From Flavobacterium sp. CS20 (lineage in GTDB: Bacteria > Bacteroidota > Bacteroidia > Flavobacteriales > Flavobacteriaceae): 64,000 nt of DNA. The DNA lies in assembly GCF_018080005.1 (NCBI RefSeq), contig NZ_CP073015.1, forward strand, positions 2,012,501-2,076,500, written 5' to 3'. A program made the translations under genes and the position numbers. Shown here piece by piece: positions 37,245 through 46,417 of the stretch (position 1 is its first letter; each line of letters starts with the position of its first letter). The notes beneath the pieces are model-generated. The model made no database searches. It was not told where the DNA came from and saw only the letters and a program-made list of their open reading frames with translations.

Positions 37245-38702
37245 TTAGAGTAAAGATTTTTTCAATCCTTCAAAATGAAATATCCAAACATAGTTCCAAA
37301 AGGATTTAGTTTTGTTTCTTTTGACGTTTTCAAGCTTAAAGCTTTCTTCTACATCTTTATGTTTAACAAAAATGTTGCTGATCAAACTTGCAAAATTATT
37401 TTTGGAATCATCTTTTTTGAGAATGTTAAGTTTTAGTTGTTTATAAGCCATCTTAAAATCGCCATTGAGCTCAGAATTATTTCCATTGAAAGAGGTCCTT
37501 ATTTCGTCTATTTGTCCGTCTAATTTCATCCGCATTGCAGGAGCAAAAAAGCTGTTAATGGATTTATCTTCAACTTTTTTTATAAGTGTAGAAAGATAGA
37601 AACGTTCATGATCTGGCACAAAACTTAAATTGAAGTAAATGTCAGACTGCTCTGTAAACTTAGCTTTTAATTTTGCTTTGATATCTGGATTTTCGTTTTT
37701 CAGAAAGTTATGCAGATTAACAACATCACCTTGAATTGCATTGAATTTGATAGTACCAGGTTCTCGATTTTTGTTCAACAACTCCTGATAAGTGAGATTC
37801 AAATCTAAAACCGAAAGGGAATCAATTTTTAGTTTCATTCCAAGCTCTCTTAAAGCCTTACTGTATAAAGGTTTTATAGTAGTGTCGTCAGCAATTGTTT
37901 TGTCTCTATAAATATTGAAGTTTGAACTATCGATTTGGATTTTCTTTGAAGTGATGTAAATAATACTGTCTTTCTTTTGAAAATTAAACTGAGAAAATTT
38001 TAAAAATTTTGTTTCTAAATCCATCAAATCTCTTTCAGTTTTGATATGATTGATGTAATCTGATTTTGAAAATTTAGGCTCTATTTTAAAGTTTGAAAGT
38101 TGTATTGAATGATTTTTAAAAGTAAACCTTTCAGATTTTAAAACATGTAAATTATCAAGGTCATAAAATAAAGAATCTGCTTCTGCCTGTAAACTTTTGT
38201 TTTCTAACCATTTGTAATTATCGATTAAAGGCATAGAAATATCTTTTACTTTTAAATCGATATGAGATGCTTCAAAAACAGTTTTGTCGCCATCTTCTAA
38301 GGTGATTTTTGCATTCTTCAAATTGATTTTTTCAATACTTATAATATCTAACTCTGAGTTGCTTTTGTTTTCTTTTTTTGAATTTGAAGATAAGTCAAAT
38401 ACTAAATCTAAACCTTCTGCATCAATAATTTCAATTTTGATTTCTTTGTGAATTAAATAATGAATTATGTCAACATTAATATCGATTTCTTTTATGCGAA
38501 TTGTTTTGGCAATATCTATGAATTCAACATCTTCAAGATTCAAATTTCCAGAAAAACTGTTCACTTGAAAAATACTGTAAGAAAAAGTTGAATTATCATT
38601 TAGCAGACCTTTTATTTTTTTTGAAACAAAGTAGTTAGCAGTAAAAAAACTTAAGACAAGGAATAGAATTATAAAGAAAAGATAACGTATAAATTTTTTC
38701 AT
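37245..38702 (-). CDS. AsmA-like membrane-anchored protein
   Basis: A 485-residue protein with one N-terminal membrane anchor (about 5-27), followed by a long periplasmic region rich in beta strands of the pattern seen in AsmA/DUF748 proteins (IFQVNSFSGNLNLEDVEF, KIEIIDAEGLDLVFDL, ISIEKINLKNAKITLEDGDK). AsmA-like proteins act in envelope lipid transport or outer-membrane assembly. No specific family could be fixed. It stands alone, divergent from the TPR gene. Confidence 0.5.
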   Translation of the reverse strand: MKKFIRYLFFIILFLVLSFFTANYFVSKKIKGLLNDNSTFSYSIFQVNSFSGNLNLEDVEFIDIAKTIRIKEIDINVDIIHYLIHKEIKIEIIDAEGLDLVFDLSSNSKKENKSNSELDIISIEKINLKNAKITLEDGDKTVFEASHIDLKVKDISMPLIDNYKWLENKSLQAEADSLFYDLDNLHVLKSERFTFKNHSIQLSNFKIEPKFSKSDYINHIKTERDLMDLETKFLKFSQFNFQKKDSIIYITSKKIQIDSSNFNIYRDKTIADDTTIKPLYSKALRELGMKLKIDSLSVLDLNLTYQELLNKNREPGTIKFNAIQGDVVNLHNFLKNENPDIKAKLKAKFTEQSDIYFNLSFVPDHERFYLSTLIKKVEDKSINSFFAPAMRMKLDGQIDEIRTSFNGNNSELNGDFKMAYKQLKLNILKKDDSKNNFASLISNIFVKHKDVEESFKLENVKRNKTKSFWNYVWIFHFEGLKKSLL

Positions 38703-38796
38703 TCATTTCAGATTAGAATGCTGAAATTACGTAAAATTTTTTAAATAAAACTTAAAAAATAATTCACCGTATGCACTTCTATGAAATCATAAAACA

Positions 38797-38827
38797 TTTG
38801 TTAAGATAATGAATTTTAATACATTTG
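38797..38827 (+). promoter_or_regulatory. Consensus promoter of the TPR gene, leaderless
   Basis: A perfect Bacteroidota promoter: TTTG (38797-38800), 19-bp gap, TACATTTG (38820-38827). The ATG at 38832 follows after 4 bases, so the transcript should start at the start codon and have no ribosome binding site. Confidence 0.75.
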
Positions 38828-38831
38828 CGAT

Positions 38832-39785
38832 ATGCAAAAAAGATTTGTCATATTATTACTTTTACCCGTATTGTGTATAGGGCAAACCAACTTAGACTTT
38901 GGCATCAAAGTTTTTGAAAATAAAGAATATGCAAAGGCTCAATCTATCTTTGAAGATATCGCTAAAAGCGAGCCAAACAATTATAAAGCTTATGAATATC
39001 TGGGCGATGCTTATGCCGCTCAACACCTATGGGATAAAGCTATAAATACTTTTGAATATTTGATTGACAAACAACCTGACAACGCCGATTATAATTACAA
39101 ATACGGTGGTTCAATTGGTATGAAAGCTAAAAGTTCAGATAAATTCACAGCTTTATTTTTACTCAACGATGTCAAGAAGTATTTAAAACGTTCTGCTGAT
39201 TTAGACCCTAATCATATTGATGTGCGTTGGGCTTTACTTGAATTGTATTTAGAATTACCTGGCGTCATTGGTGGCGACATTGATAAAGCCAAAAATTATG
39301 CTTCACAACTTCAAAATATCAGCCCAGTTGATGGAGCTTTAGCTTATGGCAGAATTGCAGATTATGAAAACGATTTTTATACTGCTGAAAAACACTTCAA
39401 AAAAGCAGTTGAAATTGGTGGTTCTAAAACTTGCTACAACAAATTAATAGATCTTTATGTTCAAAATAATCATTATGATAAAGCACTTTTGACAACCAAA
39501 GAAGCTATTCAAAATTTGAACCACATCGACTTTAATTACAGATTTGCAGCAATTGCTTTGCAAGCCAATTCAAACTCAAGTCAAGCTTTAAAAAATATTG
39601 ATGTTTTTATTAAAAATCATAATTCATCACTGATTTCTTTAGACAAAGCTCTAATTTTGAAAGCAAAATTACACTACAGATTAGGTGATGTTGATGAAGC
39701 AAAATTTTGTTTGAATCAAGCTCTATCTGATAATCCAGATTCTATCCAAGCAAAAACAGAATTGAAACGCATACAGCAACTCTAA
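38832..39785 (+). CDS. Secreted tetratricopeptide-repeat protein
   Basis: A 317-residue protein with a signal peptide (MQKRFVILLLLPVLCIG) and about seven TPR units (for example AKAQSIFEDIAKSEPNNYKA, YEYLGDAYAAQHLWDKAINT, and DEAKFCLNQALSDNPDS at the end). TPR domains bind other proteins, probably here in the periplasm. It may share a role in the envelope with mpl, which begins 34 bp downstream, but mpl has its own -7 element. No catalytic domain. Confidence 0.8.
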   Translation: MQKRFVILLLLPVLCIGQTNLDFGIKVFENKEYAKAQSIFEDIAKSEPNNYKAYEYLGDAYAAQHLWDKAINTFEYLIDKQPDNADYNYKYGGSIGMKAKSSDKFTALFLLNDVKKYLKRSADLDPNHIDVRWALLELYLELPGVIGGDIDKAKNYASQLQNISPVDGALAYGRIADYENDFYTAEKHFKKAVEIGGSKTCYNKLIDLYVQNNHYDKALLTTKEAIQNLNHIDFNYRFAAIALQANSNSSQALKNIDVFIKNHNSSLISLDKALILKAKLHYRLGDVDEAKFCLNQALSDNPDSIQAKTELKRIQQL

Positions 39786-39790
39786 TTCTT

Positions 39791-39798
39791 TATATTTG
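39791..39798 (+). promoter_or_regulatory. -7 promoter element of mpl
   Basis: TATATTTG, a full consensus match, 21 bp before the mpl ATG. No convincing -33 TTTG. Confidence 0.5.
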
Positions 39799-39819
39799 TT
39801 GTTTTAATTTTCAACAACT

Positions 39820-41172
39820 ATGCATATTCATTTTATAGCCATTGGCGGAAGCGCTATGCACAATTTAGCCATTGCCTTAAAACTTAAAGGTGAAACTATA
39901 ACTGGTAGCGATGATGACATTTTTGAACCTTCGTATTCAAGATTAAAGCAACACGATATTTTACCCCATCAAATGGGCTGGCATCCTGAGCAAATTTCAA
40001 ATGAAATCGACTTAGTCATTCTTGGTATGCATGCCAAATCTGATAATCCCGAATTGTTGAAAGCTCAAGAATTAGGTTTAAAAATCTATTCGTATCCTGA
40101 ATATTTATATGAACATTCTAAAAAGAAAACCCGCGTGGTTATTGCAGGTTCACATGGCAAAACCACAATCACTTCTATGATTTTGCACGTGTTGAATTAT
40201 CACGAAAAACCTACTGATTTTATGGTTGGTGCTCAACTTGATGGGTTTGACAATATGGTGCATTTAACCGAAGAAAACGATTTTATATTGCTCGAAGGTG
40301 ATGAATATTTGTCCTCTGCTATTGATCCTAAACCTAAATTTTTATGGTATCAACCCAATATTGCACTAATTAGCGGAATTGCTTGGGATCACGTTAATGT
40401 TTTTCCGAATTTTGAAGTTTATAAAAACCAATTTGAAAAATTTGTAGAATCGATGACTAATGGTAGCACATTGGTGTATAATGAAGGAGACGATGTGTTA
40501 AAAGACATCGCTTTAAATGCGACAAAACCTACACGCAAACACGCCTATCATATTCCAGAGCATCATATAGAAGACGGCGTTACTTATCTTGAAACCAACG
40601 AAGGTCCGATGCCAATTGAGGTTTTTGGTGAGCATAATTTACAAAATATTGCTGGTGCCAAATGGATTTGCCAACATATGGGCGTCGATGAAGATGATTT
40701 TTATGAAGCCATTGCCAGTTTTAAAGGTGCATCAAAACGCTTAGAAGAAGTCATAAAAACACCGAGATGTCTAGTTTTTAAAGATTATGCTCACAGCCCG
40801 TCAAAAGTTGAAGCAACCACTAAGGCGGTAAAAGCACAATTTCCGAATAAAACTTTATTGGTGTGTTTTGAATTGCATACTTACAGTAGTTTAACAGCTT
40901 CTTTTTTAAAAGAATATCACAAAACTTTAGACAAAGCAGACGAAGTGGTGATTTTTTATTCAAAAAAAGCTTTGAAAATCAAACAAATGCCAGAGTTGAC
41001 AAAAGAGCAAATTCAAGAGGCTTTTAACCGAGATGATTTAAGCGTTTATACCAATGCTGAAGATTTTAAAGCTTTTCTGAAAGCTAAACATTTTAACAAT
41101 CATGTTTTGTTATTGATGAGTAGCGGGAATTATGGCGGATTAGATTTTGATGAATTGAAAGAGTGGGTTTGA
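39820..41172 (+). CDS. mpl: UDP-MurNAc:tripeptide ligase (peptidoglycan recycling)
   Basis: Mpl joins UDP-MurNAc to the recycled tripeptide L-Ala-gamma-D-Glu-meso-DAP. The 450-residue Mur ligase has the N-terminal UDP-binding fold (HIHFIAIGGSAMHNLAIALK), the ATP loop VIAGSHGKTTITSMI near 105-119, the central LLEGDEYLSS and ISGIAWDHVN, and a C-terminal domain starting FKDYAHSPSKVEAT. Mpl is distinguished from MurC by the IGGSAMHNLA start and DYLSSA-type region; MurC would have IGGxGMSG. The E-G-D-E-Y motif also fits Mpl. Confidence 0.9.
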   Translation: MHIHFIAIGGSAMHNLAIALKLKGETITGSDDDIFEPSYSRLKQHDILPHQMGWHPEQISNEIDLVILGMHAKSDNPELLKAQELGLKIYSYPEYLYEHSKKKTRVVIAGSHGKTTITSMILHVLNYHEKPTDFMVGAQLDGFDNMVHLTEENDFILLEGDEYLSSAIDPKPKFLWYQPNIALISGIAWDHVNVFPNFEVYKNQFEKFVESMTNGSTLVYNEGDDVLKDIALNATKPTRKHAYHIPEHHIEDGVTYLETNEGPMPIEVFGEHNLQNIAGAKWICQHMGVDEDDFYEAIASFKGASKRLEEVIKTPRCLVFKDYAHSPSKVEATTKAVKAQFPNKTLLVCFELHTYSSLTASFLKEYHKTLDKADEVVIFYSKKALKIKQMPELTKEQIQEAFNRDDLSVYTNAEDFKAFLKAKHFNNHVLLLMSSGNYGGLDFDELKEWV

Positions 41173-41181
41173 TATTTTTTT

Positions 41182-41378
41182 CACGCAGAGTCGCAAAGTT
41201 GATAAGGTTTTACTGAACTTTAATATTTTCACGCAGAGTCGCAAAGTCGCTAAGAATTAGACAAAGTGCATAGAAAAAAACACTTATGAAAAATTCAATC
41301 CGATAAAATACTAAAAACTGCTGACTGCTCACTGAAAACTGCTAACTGTTCACTGAAAACTGCTGACTACCAACTAAA
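41182..41378. repeat. Composite repeat, left copy beside mazEF
   Basis: Two CACGCAGAGTCGCAAAGT units (41182 and 41230) are followed by a segment starting ATGAAAAATTCAATCCGATA at 41286 and by ACTGCTGACTGCTCACTGAA-type repeats to 41378. The same series recurs in the same orientation at 42042-42179, on the other side of the mazEF pair. The ACGCAAAG and ACTGACTGC strings belong to repeat types found widely in Bacteroidota. Confidence 0.85.
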
Positions 41379-41388
41379 GCCTAAATTC

Positions 41389-41739
41389 TTAAAAAGATAA
41401 ATCAAATATGATTTCAAGGTTAGCTTTAACTTTATTGGCCTGTTTTTTGGGAAGTTGCCCTATTTTTTCGACTAATCTGTTATTATCAATAGCTCTTATC
41501 TGGTCAATCATAATATCTGATGGTTTTTTTAAATTGACGATATCTTTGCCGATATGAACTCTTAAAATGTCAACGTTTAATTTCACGTTTGTTGTCAATG
41601 GACATATTAGTGTGGAAGGATGTTTCAATTTGTTCAATAAATTAGACTGAATGATCAAAACTGGTCTTTTTTTGCCAGGTTCTGTGCCAATTCTTGGGTT
41701 TAAATCAGCAATCCAAATTTCAAATTGCTTAATTTCCAT
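41389..41739 (-). CDS. mazF: MazF/PemK-family toxin
   Basis: MazF-type toxins are sequence-specific RNA endonucleases. The 116-residue protein has the family's N-terminal EIWIADLNPRIGTEPGKKRP (active-site Arg and the basic loop), RPVLIIQSN, then TLICPLTTNV with the conserved T and the MIDQIRAIDNNRL strand. Length is standard and the frame is intact. It overlaps the antitoxin gene by 11 bases. Confidence 0.9.
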   Translation of the reverse strand: MEIKQFEIWIADLNPRIGTEPGKKRPVLIIQSNLLNKLKHPSTLICPLTTNVKLNVDILRVHIGKDIVNLKKPSDIMIDQIRAIDNNRLVEKIGQLPKKQANKVKANLEIIFDLSF

Positions 41740-41959
41740 AATCTATATCCTCAAATTCTTTCAAAACGCTCATAGAATCTTCTCTGATCAATTTTGATTC
41801 TTTTTCCATTTTCTCTTCAATGAGTTTTCTTCGCTGAATTTTGTTATAATACTCAAGTGCTTCATTGATGTATCTATTTCTTGGCTTTTTTAGTTGTTCT
41901 AAGATTTTTTCAGTTTCGCCAAAAATTTCCTTATCTAATTTTAATGAGAGTGTTTTCAT
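41729..41959 (-). CDS. mazE: Antitoxin of the mazF toxin
   Basis: A 76-residue charged protein. The N-terminal segment LSLKLDKEIFGETEKILEQL, then RNRYINEALEYYNK, has a ribbon-helix-helix look for DNA binding, while the acidic C-terminus (about 50-76) should wrap the toxin. The pair is an intact type II module; autoregulation is suggested by the palindrome upstream. The symbol mazE is used by position, as antitoxins of MazF vary in fold. Confidence 0.8.
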   Translation of the reverse strand: MKTLSLKLDKEIFGETEKILEQLKKPRNRYINEALEYYNKIQRRKLIEEKMEKESKLIREDSMSVLKEFEDIDYGN

Positions 41960-41970
41960 GCTTTTTATTT

Positions 41971-42008
41971 CAAATATATACTATTTTAATAAATAAAGTA
42001 TATACTTT
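41971..42008 (-). promoter_or_regulatory. Promoter and operator candidate of mazEF
   Basis: The -7 element TATATTTG is at 41971-41978, 11 bp before the antitoxin ATG. Upstream of it a perfect 14-bp palindrome AAAGTATATACTTT (41995-42008) covers the -33 region, with AGTAT repeats on both sides. It is a natural target for the antitoxin-toxin complex. Confidence 0.55.
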
Positions 42009-42041
42009 TAGTATGTTTATTCAATATTATAAAATTTATTT

Positions 42042-42179
42042 CACGCAAAGACGCAAAATCGCAAAGATTTTTGAGTAATGCACATAAAAAAACCCCCATG
42101 AAAAATTCAATCCGATAAAATACTGAAACTGCGACTGAAAACTGCTGACTGCTCACTGAAAACTACCAACTACCGACTA
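42042..42179. repeat. Composite repeat, right copy beside mazEF
   Basis: Second copy of the block at 41182-41378: CACGCAAAGACGCAAAATCG at 42042, ATGAAAAATTCAATCCGATA at 42098 (exact 27-bp identity with the left copy at 41286, offset 812 bp) and the ACTGCTGACTGCTCACTGAA series to 42179. Orientation is the same, giving long direct repeats around mazEF. Confidence 0.85.
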
Positions 42180-42183
42180 ATAG

Positions 42184-43182
42184 CTAATTCAACATTGCCC
42201 AAAGTCTATCTTTTAAATCCTGCAAGCCTTGTTGAGCCACAGAAGAAATAAACAAATAGGGAATATCTTTAAAAGATTGCTTCAATTCGCTGTCTAATTC
42301 TTGTTGCAATTCTTGATCGAGCAAATCGCTTTTGGAAATGGCAATTAAACGGTCTTTGTCTAACAATTCTGGGTTGTAGCGTTTTAATTCATCGAGCAAA
42401 ATATCGTATTCTTTTTTGATATTTTTGGCATCGGCTGGAATTAAAAACAGCAAAATAGAATTGCGTTCAATATGTCTTAAAAATCGATGTCCGAGGCCTT
42501 TTCCTTCGGCGGCACCTTCAATAATTCCAGGAATATCAGCAATCACAAAAGTTTTGAATTCTCTGTATTTAACGATGCCTAAATTGGGCTTGAGCGTTGT
42601 AAATTCATAATCGGCTATTTTGGGTTTTGCGGCAGTGATTACCGAAAGTAAAGTAGATTTGCCTGCATTTGGAAATCCAACCAAACCGACATCTGCCAAG
42701 ACTTTCAGTTCTAAGGTAATGTCTTTTTCTTCGCCTTCCATGCCAGATTGGGCATAGCGTGGTGTTTGGTTGGTAGAGCTTTTATAATAAGTATTACCTA
42801 AACCACCTTGACCGCCTTTGGCGGCGATATATTCCTGCCCATCTTCAGTCAACTCTTTGATAACTTTTTGGGTTTCAGTGTCGCGAATCACAGTCCCGAG
42901 CGGAACTTCAATATATTGATCTTGACCATCAGCACCAGTGCTGGTTTGTTTTCCTCCATTACCGCCGTGTTCAGCACGAATGTGGCGTTTAAATTTAAGG
43001 TGAAAAAGCGTCCATAAGTTTTTATTAGCTTTAACAATGACATGACCACCACGACCACCATTACCACCATCTGGACCGCCTTTTGGGATATACTTTTCTC
43101 GACGCAAATGTGCAGAGCCTCTGCCACCATTTCCAGAATTGAGGTGTATTTTTACGTAATCTACAAAATTGCCTTCGGTCAT
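42184..43182 (-). CDS. obg: GTPase Obg (ribosome assembly)
   Basis: Obg is an essential GTPase acting in 50S ribosome maturation and stress control. The 332-residue protein has the glycine-rich Obg fold ([34 protein letters not shown]) and the G domain (G1 [11 protein letters not shown], switch [10 protein letters not shown]3 [21 protein letters not shown]4 ISKSDLL). The C-terminal OCT domain is absent, as in most Bacteroidota. It lies alone, with lysS 66 bp upstream in the same direction. Confidence 0.95.
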   Translation of the reverse strand: MTEGNFVDYVKIHLNSGNGGRGSAHLRREKYIPKGGPDGGNGGRGGHVIVKANKNLWTLFHLKFKRHIRAEHGGNGGKQTSTGADGQDQYIEVPLGTVIRDTETQKVIKELTEDGQEYIAAKGGQGGLGNTYYKSSTNQTPRYAQSGMEGEEKDITLELKVLADVGLVGFPNAGKSTLLSVITAAKPKIADYEFTTLKPNLGIVKYREFKTFVIADIPGIIEGAAEGKGLGHRFLRHIERNSILLFLIPADAKNIKKEYDILLDELKRYNPELLDKDRLIAISKSDLLDQELQQELDSELKQSFKDIPYLFISSVAQQGLQDLKDRLWAMLN

Positions 43183-43248
43183 AAATGTTTGAATTTGTAC
43201 TTCATTTTGATAGTAATTTTAAATGAAGTTGTCTCAACCTGAGATCAG

Positions 43249-44942
43249 TTAACTGAGTCCAATCACAAACAAGCCTTCATCTGTTTTATCTACTTTTGCT
43301 AATTCTTTAGCCCGTAAACTTTTTAAAGCTTTATCCCATTTTTTATTAGATAAACCACTTTTAGTTTTTGCTTTATTCAGTTCTATCATTTCAGAATTTT
43401 TCAAGATTTCAACAATGGTTTTTTCTTCGGCAGATAGCTCTACTTTTTTCTTTTCGGGTTTCATTTGTGGGAAGAATAACACCTCTTGAATAGATGGATT
43501 GTTGGTTAAAAACATGATAAGCCTATCCATTCCAATACCAAGTCCAGAAGTTGGAGGCATCCCATATTCTAAGGCACGTAAGAAGTCGTAATCAATAAAT
43601 TCTGTGGCTTCTTCGTCTCCTTTTTTAGCAAGTTTGAGCTGTTCTTCAAAACGTTCTCTCTGCTCAATTGGGTCGTTAAGTTCAGAATAGGCATTGGCAA
43701 CTTCTTTTCCGCAAACCATCAGTTCAAACCTTTCGGTCAATTCTGGATTGTCATGATGTGTTTTACATAACGGACTCATTTCCTTTGGGTAATCGGTAAC
43801 AAAAGTTGGTTGAATGAAATGCGGCTCGCATTTTTCACCAAATATTTCATCAATCAATTTGCCTTTGCCCATACTATCATCTATCTCGATATCTAAATCT
43901 TGACAAGCTTGACGTAATTCTTCTTCAGATTTACCTGTGATATCAAGACCTGTATATTCTTTGATAGCATCTGTCATCGTAACGCGTTTATAAGGTGCTT
44001 TAAAGTCGATATGGTGTTCTTTAAAAGTCGCTTTGGTTGTGTTGTTGACAGCCTTTGCACAGTATTCTAATAGTTGCTCGGTAAACTGCATCATCCAGTT
44101 GTAGTCTTTGTAAGCCACATAAATTTCCATGGCTGTAAATTCTGGGTTGTGTGTTCTGTCCATACCTTCATTTCTGAAGTTTTTAGAAAACTCATATACG
44201 CCATCAAATCCACCGACAATCAAGCGTTTGAGGTACAATTCGTTGGCAATTCTCAAATATAAAGGAATGTCTAAAGCATTGTGATGTGTGATAAAAGGTT
44301 TAGCGCAACACCACCTGGTATGGGTTGCAAAATAGGTGTTTCAACTTCTAAATAGCCTTTATCATTAAAAAATTCCCGCATCGCTGTAAAGAGTTTTGTG
44401 CGTTTGACAAAAACGTCTTTAACATGAGCATTCACAACAAGGTCGGCATAGCGTTGGCGATAGCGTTGTTCTTCGTCCGTAAAGCCATCGTATTGGTTTC
44501 CTTCTTTGTCTTTTTTAGGAAGCGGCAAAGGTTTTAAGGCTTTGCTTAAGAGTTCAAAATCTTTGACCATAACGGTCATTTCACCGACTTTGGTTTTAAA
44601 TAATTTACCTGTGATGTGAATAAAATCACCTATGTCTAATAATTTTTTGTAAGTGTCGTTATATTTTGATTTATCTTCGTTTGGGCAAATTTCATCGCGA
44701 TTAAAATAAACTTGAATACGACCTTTGGCATCTTGAAGTTCGGCAAAAGAAGCTTTGCCTTGAATACGTCTCGACATTAATCGCCCTGCAATTTTTACGG
44801 TTTTGCCTTCTACAAAATTTGATTTGATGTCATCGGTATGAGTATCAATATCAACGTGATGAGCTGGATAAGGATTTATGTTTTTTGATTTAAGCTGAGC
44901 TAATTTTTCTCGTCTTACGCGTTCTTGTTCAGATAATGCCAT
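43249..44942 (-). CDS. lysS: Lysine-tRNA ligase (one frameshift in the given sequence)
   Basis: LysRS charges tRNA-Lys. N-terminal part: OB-fold ([20 protein letters not shown]) and [11 protein letters not shown]-terminal part: class II motifs [20 protein letters not shown] and [12 protein letters not shown], with a short C-terminal extension (about 60 residues) found in Bacteroidota LysRS. Between GGVA and [16 protein letters not shown] one G is missing at 44303/44304: GCG-CTA should read GCG-GCT-A. About 564 residues when repaired. An essential gene cannot tolerate this unless a second copy exists, so a sequence error is likely. Confidence 0.92.
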
Positions 44943-44962
44943 TTATAAAAAATTTGAAAATG

Positions 44963-44970
44963 CAAAGATA
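44963..44970 (-). promoter_or_regulatory. -7 promoter element of lysS
   Basis: TATCTTTG on the minus strand, a full TAnnTTTG match, 20 bp before the ATG. No -33 TTTG at the right distance. Confidence 0.5.
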
Positions 44971-45004
44971 AGGTGTTTTCAGAAAATAGAAGTGTTTTCT
45001 GATT

Positions 45005-45781
45005 TTACATGATAATCTTAAAAGGATGTTTAAGACCTTTAAAATTATCCAATTTAGCGGTAAGTGATCCAACAGCTAAGTCAGCTTTAACCTGAATAGG
45101 GATTTTGTTTTTATCATCAGAAATCCAAATGGTTAAGCTTTCTTGTTCTTCAAAAACGCGACCAGATTTAACATAAGGCCTAAATATGAGACATTTTATT
45201 TTACCGAACTTGGTTTCAAGAATTTCTCAGCTAAGAAATATTGTTTTGAAATCAAAATTTTGTTCGTCAAAAAACATATTCAATTTAAACTCATCGTCTT
45301 TTTTTAACTCATCATTTTTAACCTGATTCCGAAGAAAATAAAGTGCAGAGAGCATGTCTTGCGTGTTTTTTGTAAATTTATGTTTCTGAATAGTGTCGTA
45401 TTTATAGTTGTGAACTGTTGCTATGTTTTGATCATGATCAAAGCGAATCATCTTGTTTTTGGTATAACCACCTTCGTAAAGATTTCTTATAAATTTATAA
45501 GGTTTAATATCTTGGGTATCGACATATGTTTCATAGCGGTCATTGACTTTAAAAAACATATCGAGTAAACCTGTAGTTTTGCCATAACCTTTAATATGAT
45601 AAACACTTTTGCCATCAAGGGTGTCGAGCTTTACCTCTAAGGTTGCTTTGCTGGCATTAAACCAACCGTATTTGATTCTATAATTCAACCATTCGCCTTC
45701 TTGAAAAGCTTTTTCTTGAGCTGAACTATAAGATAAACTGAAAACTAAAACTAGGAGAACAAGTATTTTTTGTCGAGACAT
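45005..45781 (-). pseudogene. DUF3108 protein with internal stop codon
   Basis: A 258-codon frame from ATG 45781: signal peptide (MSRQKILVLLVLVFSLSYSS), then EGEWLNYRIKYGWFNASKAT, the DUF3108 hallmark. A TGA at 45227-45229 follows KTIFLS. The same frame continues with EILETKFGKIKCLIFRPYVK, SGRVFEEQESLTIWISDD and ends LKHPFKIIM, which is the family's normal C-terminus. The stop replaces the Arg expected in FLGRE-type sequence (CGA or AGA to TGA). Full length is kept otherwise, so it is a recent nonsense mutation or a base error. Function of the periplasmic family is unknown. Confidence 0.75.
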
Positions 45782-45970
45782 AATTAAATTGATGTTTGGC
45801 AAAATTATAAATATAATTAGGCTAAACGGCTAAAGTTAGTGAAAACTTTACAAAACAATTTTTAAATTATAAAAGCTCAAGATGAGAGACGAAAAATAGA
45901 CTTGATTATCTTCATTTTAAATTCTTATACTCATTCAAAACAAATTGCTTGAAAGTATCAGATAATGATT

Positions 45971-46417
45971 TTATTTGTGTCCTTTTTTGTTGAGTTTTTG
46001 AAAGTAAAAGGCTGGAATTAAGACGATAACTAAAATCGGTTGAATTAAAAAACGCCTGATATAAAATAACAGCATAAAATCTTTAGATTGAATATTATGT
46101 GCTATAATCCAAAATGTTATTAGACCGATAATAAAGACAGCAATGTATATTAAAACACTAAATTTTATGTATGTTTTATTTTTAAAGAGATACCAAATTA
46201 TGCCAATAGACACTAAAGTATTTAGCAGATATCTAAAAGTTAGGTTTAAATTGTAAGCCCAAAACTTTAGCTCTGGAAAAGGCTTTAAATGAAATCTACC
46301 ATTATAAAAATCAATTAAAGGGTCATAAAATAATGAAGTTTCGTAAAATCTGATTAATGCCAAGCAACAAGCTCCAAAAACGATAACAGCTATTTTGAAA
46401 AGTAGTTTGTGTTTCAT
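45971..46417 (-). CDS. Exosortase F-associated membrane protein
   Basis: A 148-residue protein with four membrane helices. The segment RFYETSLFYDPLIDFYNGRF followed by FRYLLNT and FYIRRFLIQPILVIVLIPAF is characteristic of the protein that accompanies XrtF in Bacteroidota. It starts directly at the xrtF stop (no gap), which means coupled translation. It may help the exosortase or its substrate; the role is unknown. Confidence 0.85.
   Translation of the reverse strand: MKHKLLFKIAVIVFGACCLALIRFYETSLFYDPLIDFYNGRFHLKPFPELKFWAYNLNLTFRYLLNTLVSIGIIWYLFKNKTYIKFSVLIYIAVFIIGLITFWIIAHNIQSKDFMLLFYIRRFLIQPILVIVLIPAFYFQKLNKKGHK

Noticed and set aside
41182..42179. Insertion sequence carrying mazEF
   Set aside because: No transposase or terminal inverted repeats are present; the flanks are direct copies of a dispersed repeat.
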